Assembly (NCBI RefSeq): GCF_014873535.1 | Contig: NZ_JADBEF010000001.1 | Span: 4,402,001-4,466,000 of the forward strand | Length of the DNA stretch: 64,000 bases | Direction of reading: 5' to 3' | DNA from: Nonomuraea africana | Lineage (GTDB): Bacteria; Actinomycetota; Actinomycetes; Streptosporangiales; Streptosporangiaceae | In this document: positions 25,600-33,935 of the stretch, piece after piece | Numbering within the stretch: the stretch's first letter is position 1 | Layout of the letters: the number at the start of each line of letters is the position of its first letter | The notes under the pieces: model-generated | What the model was told of the DNA's origin: nothing | Database searches by the model: none | The model's input: only the letters and a program-made list of their open reading frames with translations | Position numbers and translations under genes: made by a program

Positions 25600-27702
25600 A
25601 TGAAGATCGTCTTTCTGATCCAGAACCTGTACGGCATCGGCGGGACGATCCGTTCCACCGTGAACCTCACCGCGGCGCTGGCCGAGCGCCACCAGGTGGA
25701 GATCGTCAGCATCCTGCGGACCGAGGACCAGGCCTCGTTCGCCGTCGACGCCCGCGTCGCCGTGCGCGACCTGGTGGACCTGCGCGAAGGCTCCCCCGAC
25801 TTCGCGGGAGCCGACCCACGGCAGGCGGAGCCCTCGGCGGCCCTCGCCCAGGGCGACGGCAGGGGGTACCGGCACTGCTCGCGCCTGACCGACGAGCGGA
25901 TCGCGGAGTACCTGGCCGCGTGCGACGCCGACGTGGTCGTCGCGACCAGGCCGGTTCTGATCGCCTACCTCGCGACGTACGGCACGTCGCGTTACCTGAA
26001 GGTCGGCCAGGAGCACTTCATCCACAACGGGCACGGCGAAAAGCTCCGGGCCGAGCTGCGCGAGCTGTGCTCTCAGCTCGACGCGCTGGTCACCGTCTCC
26101 GAGGGCGACGCGGAGGTGTACCGGACCAAGATGCCCCTGGCGGGGACGGCCGTCGTGTCGATACCCAACAGCGTCCCCGAGCCGAAGGTCGGTCCGTCCA
26201 CGCTCGACACCAGGACGATCGTCGCCGCGGGCCGGCTGATCCCGGTCAAGCGCTACGGGCTGCTGATCGAGGCCTTCGCCAAGGTGGCCGCCGAGCGGCC
26301 CGACTGGCGGCTGCGCCTGTACGGCAGGGGCCCTGAGGGCCCCCTCCTGCAGCAGCTGATCAATGATCTCGGGCTCAACGGCCGCGCCCTGATGATGGGA
26401 CCCCGCTCCCCCATCGAGACCGAGTGGGCCAAGGGCTCGATCGCCGCGGTGTCGTCCCATATGGAGTCCTTCGGCATGACCATCGTGGAGGCCATGCGCT
26501 GCGGGGTCCCCGTCGTCAGCATCGACTGCCCCTACGGCCCCGGCGAGATCATCAGCGACGGCCACGACGGGCTGCTGGTGCGCGAGGCGACCCCTTCGGC
26601 CATGGCGGACGCGTTGCTGCGGCTGATCGACGATGAGCCGCTGCGCCGCGCGATGGGCGCGGCCGCGCTGCGCAACGCGCGCAGGTTCGACCCGGCCGAG
26701 GTCGCGCTGCGCTATGAGCGGCTGTTCGCCGAGCTCACGCCGCGGCCCGCCTTCGGGCTGGCCCTGCTGAAGAGCCTGAGCGCCAAGACGGTAGCGGGCG
26801 CGCGGTCACTGCTGCCGTGGGGGGACGCCGACCGGCCGGTCGCGGTGCAGGACCCCGTCACCACGCACTGTCTCGTGCATCCGGACGGCGCCCTGTCCAT
26901 CCGGCTCGTCAGGGAGCCCTGGGCCGCCGGCAAGGCCGACACCGGCGGCTCGCTCATCCTGCGGCATCGCGGCACCGCGACCGTGATCGAGCTGCCGCTC
27001 GCACCGGTCGAGGGCGGTGGGTTGGAGGGCCGTCTCGACCGGCAGGCGCACCGCCTCGCTGAGGGCCGCTGGGACGTCTTCCGCTCCAGGCCGGGCAAGC
27101 GGCCCGCCCGGCTGCCCGCGGGCCTGTGCGACAGCCGTGCCCTGGTGAACGTCTTCCCCGACCTCCACAGGCCGCTGGAGGCCTGGACGCCCTACGCCAA
27201 CGACGCGGGCGAGCTCTCGCTGGCCGTCCGGGTCAGGATGATGCACGCCGAGGTCACGGACGTGGTGTCCGCCTCCACCGGGCTCACCGTCCACGGGCTG
27301 TTGGTCAACCTGCCGGAGGGCCGGCCCGCCATGACCCTGCTCGCCGTACGGCGCGGCAACCGTGACCACGCGCGGCCCCTCGACGAGGACGACGCGGCCG
27401 GCGGGCAGGTGCTCACCAGGGCGGAGGCCCACCTCGACGGTCGCTTCAGCTGCTCGCTGCCCTACCAGCGGCTGACGGAGGCGCGCCGGAACACCCACGA
27501 GGTGTGGGACCTGTACCTGCGCCCCGGTGAAGGAGCCGAACAGGGGAGTCTCATCCGCCTCGGCCGGTTCTGCGACGACATCGCCGAGCGCAAGACGGTC
27601 GAGCGCTATCCCCATCAGCTCGTCGGCGACGCGCTCGTCCGCCCGTACTTCACGGCTGGCAACGAGCTCTCCGTCCGCGTCACCACCGTCCCAACCGAGT
27701 GA
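25600..27702 (+). CDS. GT4 glycosyltransferase with C-terminal beta-domains
   Basis: Protein of 700 residues. Residues 1-390 form a GT-B glycosyltransferase of family 4: GGTIRSTVNL near the N-terminus, VAAGRLIPVKRYGLLIEAFA and the nucleotide-sugar EX7E motif ESFGMTIVE. The remaining 300 residues are an uncharacterised beta-rich region with an apparent internal duplication (LEGRLDRQAHRLAEGRWDVF and LDGRFSCSLPYQRLTEARR). Similar tails occur on teichoic-acid and poly-alditol-phosphate transferases of actinomycetes, so a cell-wall polymer role is plausible but inferred. ATG 25600 with GGAG 5 nt upstream. No signal peptide. Confidence 0.88.
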   Translation: MKIVFLIQNLYGIGGTIRSTVNLTAALAERHQVEIVSILRTEDQASFAVDARVAVRDLVDLREGSPDFAGADPRQAEPSAALAQGDGRGYRHCSRLTDERIAEYLAACDADVVVATRPVLIAYLATYGTSRYLKVGQEHFIHNGHGEKLRAELRELCSQLDALVTVSEGDAEVYRTKMPLAGTAVVSIPNSVPEPKVGPSTLDTRTIVAAGRLIPVKRYGLLIEAFAKVAAERPDWRLRLYGRGPEGPLLQQLINDLGLNGRALMMGPRSPIETEWAKGSIAAVSSHMESFGMTIVEAMRCGVPVVSIDCPYGPGEIISDGHDGLLVREATPSAMADALLRLIDDEPLRRAMGAAALRNARRFDPAEVALRYERLFAELTPRPAFGLALLKSLSAKTVAGARSLLPWGDADRPVAVQDPVTTHCLVHPDGALSIRLVREPWAAGKADTGGSLILRHRGTATVIELPLAPVEGGGLEGRLDRQAHRLAEGRWDVFRSRPGKRPARLPAGLCDSRALVNVFPDLHRPLEAWTPYANDAGELSLAVRVRMMHAEVTDVVSASTGLTVHGLLVNLPEGRPAMTLLAVRRGNRDHARPLDEDDAAGGQVLTRAEAHLDGRFSCSLPYQRLTEARRNTHEVWDLYLRPGEGAEQGSLIRLGRFCDDIAERKTVERYPHQLVGDALVRPYFTAGNELSVRVTTVPTE

Positions 27703-27710
27703 GGCGGACG

Positions 27711-27724
27711 CCCCCGTAAGGGGG
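27711..27724 (+). terminator. Short hairpin after the glycosyltransferase gene
   Basis: CCCCC-GTAA-GGGGG, a 5-bp G/C stem with a tetraloop 9 nt after the stop codon. Possible weak terminator, placed directly before the CRP-type site. Confidence 0.45.
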
Positions 27725-27727
27725 ATC

Positions 27728-27743
27728 TGTGAGTCAGATCACA
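27728..27743. promoter_or_regulatory. CRP/GlxR-type cAMP receptor site
   Basis: TGTGAGTCAGATCACA matches TGTGA-N6-TCACA exactly, the consensus shared by E. coli CRP, mycobacterial CRP and corynebacterial GlxR. It lies 222 bp upstream of the symporter start at 27965. Confidence 0.75.
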
Positions 27744-27746
27744 CAT

Positions 27747-27762
27747 ACAGTCGGAATACTGT
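27747..27762. promoter_or_regulatory. Second palindrome next to the CRP-type site
   Basis: ACAGT-CGGAAT-ACTGT is a perfect 5-6-5 inverted repeat, 3 bp beyond the CRP-type site and with the same geometry. It may bind a second regulator of the symporter gene. Confidence 0.45.
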
Positions 27763-27921
27763 CCGTTTCACGACGGTTTACTGGTTCCGTGAGGTTTTCC
27801 GTGCTGTCTGTGTGGCTCGTTGAGCGGCTGCACATCGATCTCTGTCGTCTGACCGGCTCCCTGTGTCGCTGATCGCGCTCTGACGAGCGCTCGATCGCCC
27901 AACCCTCACCCACCCCCCTTC

Positions 27922-27940
27922 GCATGCCTTTTCGGCATGC
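27922..27940 (+). promoter_or_regulatory. Hairpin in the symporter leader
   Basis: GCATGCC and GGCATGC pair over a TTTTC loop, ending 24 nt before the GTG start. It could act in the 5' leader or as an operator; no further evidence. Confidence 0.4.
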
Positions 27941-27964
27941 CGTAGTTTCGGAGCCTTCCTCATC

Positions 27965-29254
27965 GTGAAGAGATTCTCGTTCTCTCTGCAGTTGCTGCTG
28001 GGCCTGGTCGTGGGCGTGGCCCTCGGCTTCGCGGCCCGCGTCTGGGATCTCGCCTGGCTGTCCACGACGCTCACCGAAGTCGGCAAGATCTTCGTCCAGC
28101 TGCTCAAGCTGGCCGTGCCGCCGCTGGTGTTCACCGCCGTCGTGGTCAGCGTCGCCAACCTGCGCAACGTCAACGGCGCGGCCAGGCTGGCCGGCAAGAC
28201 GCTGCTGTGGTTCCTGGCCACCGCGCTGATCGCCGTCATCGTCGGCATCGGCCTCGGCCTGATCATCAACCCCGGCCGGGGCGTCACGCTCGCCACCGAG
28301 GGCGCCAAGGCGCCAGAGAACGTCGGCACCTGGGTCGACTTCATCACCGGCATCGTCCCGACCAACATCGTCACGGCGTTCACCGAGCTCAACGTCCTCC
28401 AGATCGTCTTCCTGGGAGTCGTCCTCGGCGCGGCGGCCATGGCGATCGGCGACCGGGCCGAGCCGTTCCTCAACTTCAGCCGTTCGGTCCTCGAGCTGGT
28501 CCAGAAGGCGCTGTGGTGGGTCATCCGCCTGGCCCCCATCGGCACCGCGGGCCTGATCGGCAAGTCGGTCGCCACCTACGGCTGGGACCTGCTGGCACCG
28601 CTGGCCAAGTTCAGCCTCGGCGTCTACGTCGGCTGCTTCATCGTCCTGCTGGCCGTCTACCCGACCCTGCTCGCCGTCGTCGGCAAGGTCAACCCGGTCA
28701 CCTTCTTCCGCAACGCGTGGCCCGCGATCGAGCTGGCCTTCGTCTCCCGCTCGTCGGTCGGCACGCTGCCGCTGACGCAGAAGGTCACCATCGAGCGCCT
28801 CGGCGTCGACCGCGACTACGCCGCCTTCGCCGTGCCGTTCGGCGCGACGACCAAGATGGACGGTTGCGCCTCGATCTACCCGGCGCTGGCGGCCATCTTC
28901 GTGGCACAGGTCTTCAACATCCCGCTGGGCATCGGCGAGTACCTGCTGATCGCCTTCGTCTCCGTGGTCGGCTCGGCCGCGACGGCCGGCCTGACCGGCG
29001 CGATCGTCATGCTCACGCTGACGCTGAGCACGCTGGGCCTGCCGCTCGAGGGCGTCGGCCTGCTCCTGGCGATCGACCCGATCCTCGACATGATCCGCAC
29101 CGCGACCAACGTCGCGGGGCAGATCGTCGTGCCGGTGCTCGTCGCCCGTAGCGAGGGCCGCATCGACGAGGCGGTGCTGAACGCCCCGCCGCAGCCGCTC
29201 GACGAGGCTCCCCCCGTGCGCGTGAGCACGGCGCCCGAGCCGTCACCCGCCTGA
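27965..29254 (+). CDS. DAACS-family dicarboxylate/amino acid:cation symporter
   Basis: Secondary transporter of 429 residues with eight helices and two re-entrant loops. HP1 carries SRSSVGTLPLT, helix 7 carries GATTKMDGCASIYPA and helix 8 DPILDMIRTATNVAGQ. GltPh-type members have NMDGT at helix 7, while cystine transporters (TcyP) have QNGCAGIYP. This sequence mixes the two, so the substrate (C4-dicarboxylate, acidic amino acid or cystine) is open. GTG start. The upstream CRP-type site suggests carbon-source control; a strong hairpin ends the unit. Confidence 0.9.
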   Translation: MKRFSFSLQLLLGLVVGVALGFAARVWDLAWLSTTLTEVGKIFVQLLKLAVPPLVFTAVVVSVANLRNVNGAARLAGKTLLWFLATALIAVIVGIGLGLIINPGRGVTLATEGAKAPENVGTWVDFITGIVPTNIVTAFTELNVLQIVFLGVVLGAAAMAIGDRAEPFLNFSRSVLELVQKALWWVIRLAPIGTAGLIGKSVATYGWDLLAPLAKFSLGVYVGCFIVLLAVYPTLLAVVGKVNPVTFFRNAWPAIELAFVSRSSVGTLPLTQKVTIERLGVDRDYAAFAVPFGATTKMDGCASIYPALAAIFVAQVFNIPLGIGEYLLIAFVSVVGSAATAGLTGAIVMLTLTLSTLGLPLEGVGLLLAIDPILDMIRTATNVAGQIVVPVLVARSEGRIDEAVLNAPPQPLDEAPPVRVSTAPEPSPA

Positions 29255-29268
29255 TCCGTTCCATCCGA

Positions 29269-29307
29269 CGTGTGGGCGGGGAGCCATGACGGCTCCCCGC
29301 CTACACG
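29269..29307 (+). terminator. Strong hairpin terminator of the symporter gene
   Basis: CGTGT-g-GGCGGGGAGCC pairs with GGCTCCCCGCC-t-ACACG over a 5-nt loop: 16 pairs plus one G-T, starting 15 nt after the stop. Confidence 0.85.
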
Positions 29308-29438
29308 CATGTCGGGGGAAACGCGGATCGGCGCGCGCTCCCGATCTGTGACCTCATCGCGGGCCGCCACCCGGACCAAACAGGTCGAATTCCGATACAT
29401 TCGTCCGACCCATATCTGTAAAAATCCGGAGTACGCGC

Positions 29439-30563
29439 ATGGCCCACCTGCTGGACACCTTGGACGACGAGGTCCCCATCACCTATGGGCAGTTCATGCT
29501 TCGTGGTGTGAGCGGGCTGCAAGGCGTGCACAACCGGGTTCACCTGGCCGAGCTCGACCGGCAGGTCTATCTCTACGCCAGCGCCGAGCACAGCCGCGTC
29601 AGGGTGGAGGTGTGGGACGGCGAGCCGCCCCCGTGGGAGGGGCACGGCAAGCTCGTCGCCGACGCCCTGTGCGTCGCCGAGACGGGGGTCGTCGCGGTCA
29701 CGCCGTACATGTTCGCCGGCTCGGGGCGCAGCGTGCTGATCGGTCCCGCCTTCTTCGAGTACGGCCTGCACCTGTACGCCCACAACGCCGAGCGCCTGCT
29801 GCGCTTCTGGCCGATCAAGGACGTCTTCGACCCGGCCGTCCACCTGCGGCCCGACGCCGTCGACGCCGAGGCGAAGCCGCAGGAGGCCGTGGAGACCCGC
29901 TCCACCGCCGACGACTGGGTCTCCATCAGGATCCCCGGCACGGGTGAGGCGCCCGCTCCCGTCTCCCCCGCCAGGGCCGAGGAGGAGTGGCCGCTCGACC
30001 GGGAGCACGAACTGAGGCTGGCCGAGCTGCTCGGCGACCTGCGGCCCCGGCTGCTGACCAGGCCGCCCACCTGGCTGCTCGACACCGACGAGGGTAACCG
30101 CCGCCGTTACCTGAACGAGCTGCGCAGCTCGGTGGCCACGGCCAGGCGGCTGAACCCCGACGGGCTGCCGACCTTCCAGCTGGCCTCGGGCGAGCTGGGC
30201 GAGCGGCCGTGTCCAGGGCTCAGCTACCGGTTGTGGCAGTGGCGCCCGATCGAGGAGCCCCAGGCCGCGTCGCCCGAGGGCTTCCCGCCGGTCGACCCGG
30301 AGGCCGCCGACCAAGGAGACGCCTCCCAGAGCGCCGTCGAGGCCGCCGCGCCCCACGCCGGCTCCGGCGCCGGGAGGCCCGCCCCTGAGACGCTCACCGC
30401 CGAGCGGGAGGTGCGGGCGCTGGACGTGCTGCGCAGGCGCAGGCTGGTGACGGGGATCGTGACCGTGCTGCGCGAGGAGAACGGCGTCGTGGAGGTCCGC
30501 GACGCGCTCCCGGCCGAGGTGGCCAGGGTCCTGGCGGCCGAGCGGGCCTGGGCGCTGGACTGA
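29439..30563 (+). CDS. Uncharacterised protein (374 aa)
   Basis: I do not recognise the family. The N-terminal 135 residues look folded and beta-rich (YGQFMLRGVSGLQGVHNRVH, then VYLYASAEHSRVRVEVWDG and a hydrophobic, aromatic stretch FFEYGLHLYAHNAERLLRFW). Next comes a variable acidic linker, a second conserved-looking segment around PPTWLLDTDEGNRRRYLNELRSSVATARRLNPDGLPTF, a Pro/Ala linker, and a C-terminal helical segment ending AERAWALD. No signal peptide or membrane helix. ATG with GGAG 8 nt upstream; an AT-rich promoter region precedes it. Codon use is normal for the window, so this is a real gene. Confidence 0.8.
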   Translation: MAHLLDTLDDEVPITYGQFMLRGVSGLQGVHNRVHLAELDRQVYLYASAEHSRVRVEVWDGEPPPWEGHGKLVADALCVAETGVVAVTPYMFAGSGRSVLIGPAFFEYGLHLYAHNAERLLRFWPIKDVFDPAVHLRPDAVDAEAKPQEAVETRSTADDWVSIRIPGTGEAPAPVSPARAEEEWPLDREHELRLAELLGDLRPRLLTRPPTWLLDTDEGNRRRYLNELRSSVATARRLNPDGLPTFQLASGELGERPCPGLSYRLWQWRPIEEPQAASPEGFPPVDPEAADQGDASQSAVEAAAPHAGSGAGRPAPETLTAEREVRALDVLRRRRLVTGIVTVLREENGVVEVRDALPAEVARVLAAERAWALD

Positions 30564-30564
30564 C

Positions 30565-31014
30565 CTACTCCCCCGCCTCACCCTTGGCCCTGATCAGGGC
30601 CGCCAGCTCGGAGGTGGCGCGGCGGGCCCTGGCCTTCTCGCTGCCCTGGATGCCCATCGCGCCCACCGTCATCCCGTCGGAGAAATCGATCTTCGGCCAG
30701 GGATCGCCTTCGAGCAGCGTGACGTCGAGCACCTCCGGCCAGGTGTAGCGGTGTGTGCGCAGCGCGTTGACCACGGTGATGCCCTGCTCGTCGGCCTCGA
30801 CCCTGACCCGGCCGAGCAGGTGCAGCACCCAGGCCACCGCGCAGCCGAAGGCCACGAACATGATCTTGTCGGGGAGCTGGAAGGGCTCCGGGATCAAGAT
30901 CGCCATCACGATCGCGCCCACCACGATGAGGACGGCGAAGCCGTAGGCCACATATCTTCCCCTCCGCGGCCGCCAGGTCAGGGGCAGGGGCGGAGGACTC
31001 ACGGGCTCAGGCAT
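30565..31014 (-). CDS. PH-domain membrane protein
   Basis: Protein of about 149 residues with a Pro-rich N-terminus, two membrane helices (about residues 21-43 and 52-72) and a C-terminal bacterial PH-like domain (VRVEADEQGITVVNALRTHRYTWPEVLDV). Genes of this type regularly end actinobacterial rib operons directly after ribH; the role is unknown. ATG 31014 is preferred over an upstream TTG at 31053. Only 1 bp separates its stop from that of the convergent unknown gene. Confidence 0.82.
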   Translation of the reverse strand: MPEPVSPPPLPLTWRPRRGRYVAYGFAVLIVVGAIVMAILIPEPFQLPDKIMFVAFGCAVAWVLHLLGRVRVEADEQGITVVNALRTHRYTWPEVLDVTLLEGDPWPKIDFSDGMTVGAMGIQGSEKARARRATSELAALIRAKGEAGE

Positions 31015-31058
31015 CTCGGCATCTCGCTGTGTCGTCGACGTGGTCTTGATCAAGGAAA

Positions 31059-31526
31059 CTATCGCAGGCCCCGCAGGAGCAGCGCCGTCTCCATCGCCGC
31101 GACAGTGGACTCGTAGCCCTTGTCCTCGACGCTGCCCGGCAGCCCGCTCCTGGCGATCGCCTGATCAAGGGTTTCACAGGTGAGCACCCCATTGCCGACG
31201 GGGGTCTCCTCGTCCAGCGAGATCCTGGTCAGCCCCGCCGTCACCGAGTCGCACACGTAGTCGAAGTGCGCGGTCTCGCCGCGGATCACCGCGCCGAGCG
31301 CCACCACCGCGTCGTGCCGTCTGGCCATGGCCTGGGCGACCACCGGGATCTCCAGCGAGCCCGCGACGCGGACCACGGTCGCCTTCGCGCCGCTGTCCTG
31401 CGTGGCCTGCACGGCCCTCGCGACCAGCTGGTCGGTGATCTTCCCGTGCCAGCTGGCCGCCACGATCCCCACGCTCAGCCCCGTCGCGTCGACGGTCGCC
31501 GCCGCGGGCCTGCCCGCTCCGCTCAC
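31059..31526 (-). CDS. ribH: 6,7-dimethyl-8-ribityllumazine synthase
   Basis: Condenses 3,4-dihydroxy-2-butanone 4-phosphate with 5-amino-6-ribitylaminouracil; 155 residues. Family pattern: GIVAASWHGKITDQLVARA, VRVAGSLEIPVVAQAMA, VALGAVIRGETAHFDYVC (catalytic His) and PVGNGVLTCETLDQAIAR. The GTG start overlaps the ribBA stop (GTGA). Fifth gene of the riboflavin operon. Confidence 0.96.
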   Translation of the reverse strand: MSGAGRPAAATVDATGLSVGIVAASWHGKITDQLVARAVQATQDSGAKATVVRVAGSLEIPVVAQAMARRHDAVVALGAVIRGETAHFDYVCDSVTAGLTRISLDEETPVGNGVLTCETLDQAIARSGLPGSVEDKGYESTVAAMETALLLRGLR

Positions 31527-32728
31527 AGCTCGTGCCCCAATCGCTCTCTCTTGGCCTTCAGGTAGGCCTCGTTGTGCGGGTTGGCCGCCACCGGCATCGG
31601 CTCGCGGCCCAGCACCTTGATGCCGTAGCCGTCCATGCCGCGCAGCTTGGCCGGGTTGTTGGTGAGCAGCCTGACCGACTTCACCCCGAGGTCGGCCAGG
31701 ATCTGCCCGGCGTTGGAGAACTCCCTCGCGTCGACCGGCAGGCCGAGCTCCAGGTTGGCGTCGACGGTGTCGCTGCCGTTGTCCTGCAGGCTGTAGGCCT
31801 TCAGCTTGGCCAGCAGGCCGATGCCCCTGCCCTCGTGGCCGCGCAGGTAGACGATCACGCCGCGGCCCTCCTTGGCGACCGCCTCCATCGCGTGCTCGAG
31901 CTGCACGCCGCAGTCGCAGCGCAGCGAGCCGAACACGTCGCCCGTCAGGCATTCGGAGTGGGCCCGCACCAGGACGTTCTCGCCGTCGCCCAGCTCACCG
32001 AGCACCAGCGCGACGTGCTCGCCGCCGTCGAGGGCGCTGGCGTAGCCGTAGACCTGCCAGAGGCCGTGGGCGTTGGGCAACCGGGTGGCGGCCACCCTGG
32101 TGACCATGCTCTCGGTGCGCCGCCGGTGGTCGACGAGCTGCTCGATGGAGATCAGCGCGAGGTCGTGCCGGTCGGCGAACTCCCGCAGCTCGGGAAGCCT
32201 GGCCATGGTGCCGTCGTCGTTGACGATCTCGGCGAGCACGCCCGCGGGGCTGAGGCCCGCCAGGCGGGCCAGGTCGACGGCCGCCTCGGTGTGGCCCCTC
32301 CTGGCCAGGACGCCGCCCTCGTGGTAGCGCAGCGGGAAGATGTGGCCGGGCCGGACGAGCTCCTGGGGCTCGGTGGCCGAGTCGGCCAGCGTGCGGATGG
32401 TCCTGGCGCGGTCGGCGGCCGAGATGCCGGTGGTGACGCCGTCGCGGGCGTCCACGCTGATCGTGTACGCGGTGCGCATCCGCTCCTTGTTCTGGAAGAC
32501 CATGAGCGGCAGGCCCAGCCGGTCGAGCTCGCGGCCCTCCATCGGCACGCAGATCACCCCGCTGGTGTGGCGGATGGTGAAGGTCAGCAGCTCGGGCGTG
32601 GCCCTGGCCGCGGCGAAGATGATGTCGCCCTCGTTCTCGCGGTTCTCGTCGTCCACGACCACGACGGGCCGGCCCTCGCGGATGTCGTTGACGGCCCGCT
32701 CGACCGAGTCGAGCGTGATGTCTCTCAT
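31523..32728 (-). CDS. ribBA: Bifunctional DHBP synthase / GTP cyclohydrolase II
   Basis: Fusion of 401 residues. The N-terminal RibB domain (1-205: VVDDENRENEGDIIFAA, FTIRHTSGVICV, RRGHTEAAVDLARLAG) makes 3,4-dihydroxy-2-butanone 4-phosphate from ribulose 5-phosphate. The C-terminal RibA domain (206-401) opens the GTP imidazole ring, with zinc cysteines in SECLTGDVFGSLRCDCG and RGHEGRGIGL. The ATG overlaps the ribM stop (ATGA). Confidence 0.96.
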   Translation of the reverse strand: MRDITLDSVERAVNDIREGRPVVVVDDENRENEGDIIFAAARATPELLTFTIRHTSGVICVPMEGRELDRLGLPLMVFQNKERMRTAYTISVDARDGVTTGISAADRARTIRTLADSATEPQELVRPGHIFPLRYHEGGVLARRGHTEAAVDLARLAGLSPAGVLAEIVNDDGTMARLPELREFADRHDLALISIEQLVDHRRRTESMVTRVAATRLPNAHGLWQVYGYASALDGGEHVALVLGELGDGENVLVRAHSECLTGDVFGSLRCDCGVQLEHAMEAVAKEGRGVIVYLRGHEGRGIGLLAKLKAYSLQDNGSDTVDANLELGLPVDAREFSNAGQILADLGVKSVRLLTNNPAKLRGMDGYGIKVLGREPMPVAANPHNEAYLKAKRERLGHEL

Positions 32729-33348
32729 GCCGGCACCGCCGCGGTGGCGCGGTACTGCTTCAGCCAGCTGCGGAAGCCGAGGATCACCAGCACGAGGAAG
32801 ATCGCGTAGACGACGCCTGAGACCACCAGGCCCGAGGTGAAGGCCAGCGGCACGCCCACGAGGTCGACCAGCACCCAGATCCACCAGAAGTCGAGCAGCG
32901 CCCTGCCCTGGGCGAAGGTGGCCACCGCCGAGCCGACGAAGATGTAGGCGTCCGGCCACGGCGCCCACGAGATGTGCAGATCCATGGAGTTGAGCCAGGT
33001 GAACAGCAGCGCGATCGCGACCGTGCCGACCACCATCGCGCCGATCAGCGCCGAGCGCTCCTTCGTCGAGGCGGGCCTGACGGCCAGGCCGCCGTCGTCG
33101 CGCATGCCCTTGGTCCACTTGTACCAGCCGTAGACGGCCAGGGCGCCGAAGAGCACCTGCTTGAGCGCGTTGCCGGTGATCTCCGCGTTGATCGAGGCGA
33201 TGAACAGCAGCACCGCGCCGGTGAGCTGCACCGGCCACGTCCACACCGACCTGCGCATCGCCAGCACGACCGTCGCGAGCGCGGCGATGTTGCCGATCAG
33301 GTCGGTCCAGTAGACGGGCGTGCCGAAGACCGTGAAGTCGCCGCTCAC
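32725..33348 (-). CDS. ribM: PnuC-type riboflavin transporter RibM
   Basis: Membrane protein of 207 residues with about seven helices and the PnuC-family signature (GNALKQVLFGALAVYGWYKW, WPDAYIFVGSAVATFAQGRALLDFWWIWVLVDLVGVPLAF). In Streptomyces and Corynebacterium, PnuC-like RibM is a riboflavin uptake facilitator and sits between ribE and ribBA (established), exactly as here. A nicotinamide riboside role is possible from sequence alone; the operon argues for riboflavin. The GTG overlaps the ribE stop. Confidence 0.88.
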   Translation of the reverse strand: MSGDFTVFGTPVYWTDLIGNIAALATVVLAMRRSVWTWPVQLTGAVLLFIASINAEITGNALKQVLFGALAVYGWYKWTKGMRDDGGLAVRPASTKERSALIGAMVVGTVAIALLFTWLNSMDLHISWAPWPDAYIFVGSAVATFAQGRALLDFWWIWVLVDLVGVPLAFTSGLVVSGVVYAIFLVLVILGFRSWLKQYRATAAVPA

Positions 33349-33935
33349 TTGGTCACCACCAGCTTCTCCACGTACTTCGCGATCACGTCCACCTCGAGGT
33401 TGACCAGGTCGCCGGCGCGCTTGGCGCCCAGCGTGGTGAGCTCGAGCGTCGTGGGGATCAGGCTGACGCCGAAGCTGTCCTCGTCCACGGTCGTCACGGT
33501 GAGGCTGATCCCGTCGACCGCGATCGAGCCCTTCTCGGCCACGTAGCGGTTCAGCTCGCGCGGCAGGGAGAAGCGCACGTCGTCCCACAGCTCGCCGGGC
33601 TCGCGCGAGAGCAGGGCTCCGGTGCCGTCCACGTGGCCCTGCACGATGTGCCCGCCCAGGCGCTGATCGGCCCGTACGGCCCGCTCCAGGTTGACCCGCG
33701 CGCCCGCCTCCGCGCCCTTGAGCGAGCTCCTGCTCAGGGTCTCCCTCATCACGTCGACGGTGAACACCTCGTCCTCGACGTCGACGACGGTCAGGCACAC
33801 GCCGTTGACCGCTATCGAGTCGCCGTGCTTGGCGTCGGAGGTGACGACCTTGCCGCGCACGGCGAGCCGGGCCGCCTCGCCGTGGGGTTCGACCGAGACG
33901 ATCTCGCCCAGCTCTTCCACTATTCCGGTGAACAT
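33345..33935 (-). CDS. ribE: Riboflavin synthase alpha chain
   Basis: Dismutates two 6,7-dimethyl-8-ribityllumazine molecules to riboflavin; 196 residues in two similar lumazine-binding beta-barrels. Each half has the G-DSI-VNGVCLTV pattern (HGDSIAVNGVCLTVVDVED; KGSIAVDGISLTVTTVDED), and MFTGIVEELGEI is the family N-terminus. TGATG couples it to ribD. Confidence 0.96.
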   Translation of the reverse strand: MFTGIVEELGEIVSVEPHGEAARLAVRGKVVTSDAKHGDSIAVNGVCLTVVDVEDEVFTVDVMRETLSRSSLKGAEAGARVNLERAVRADQRLGGHIVQGHVDGTGALLSREPGELWDDVRFSLPRELNRYVAEKGSIAVDGISLTVTTVDEDSFGVSLIPTTLELTTLGAKRAGDLVNLEVDVIAKYVEKLVVTK

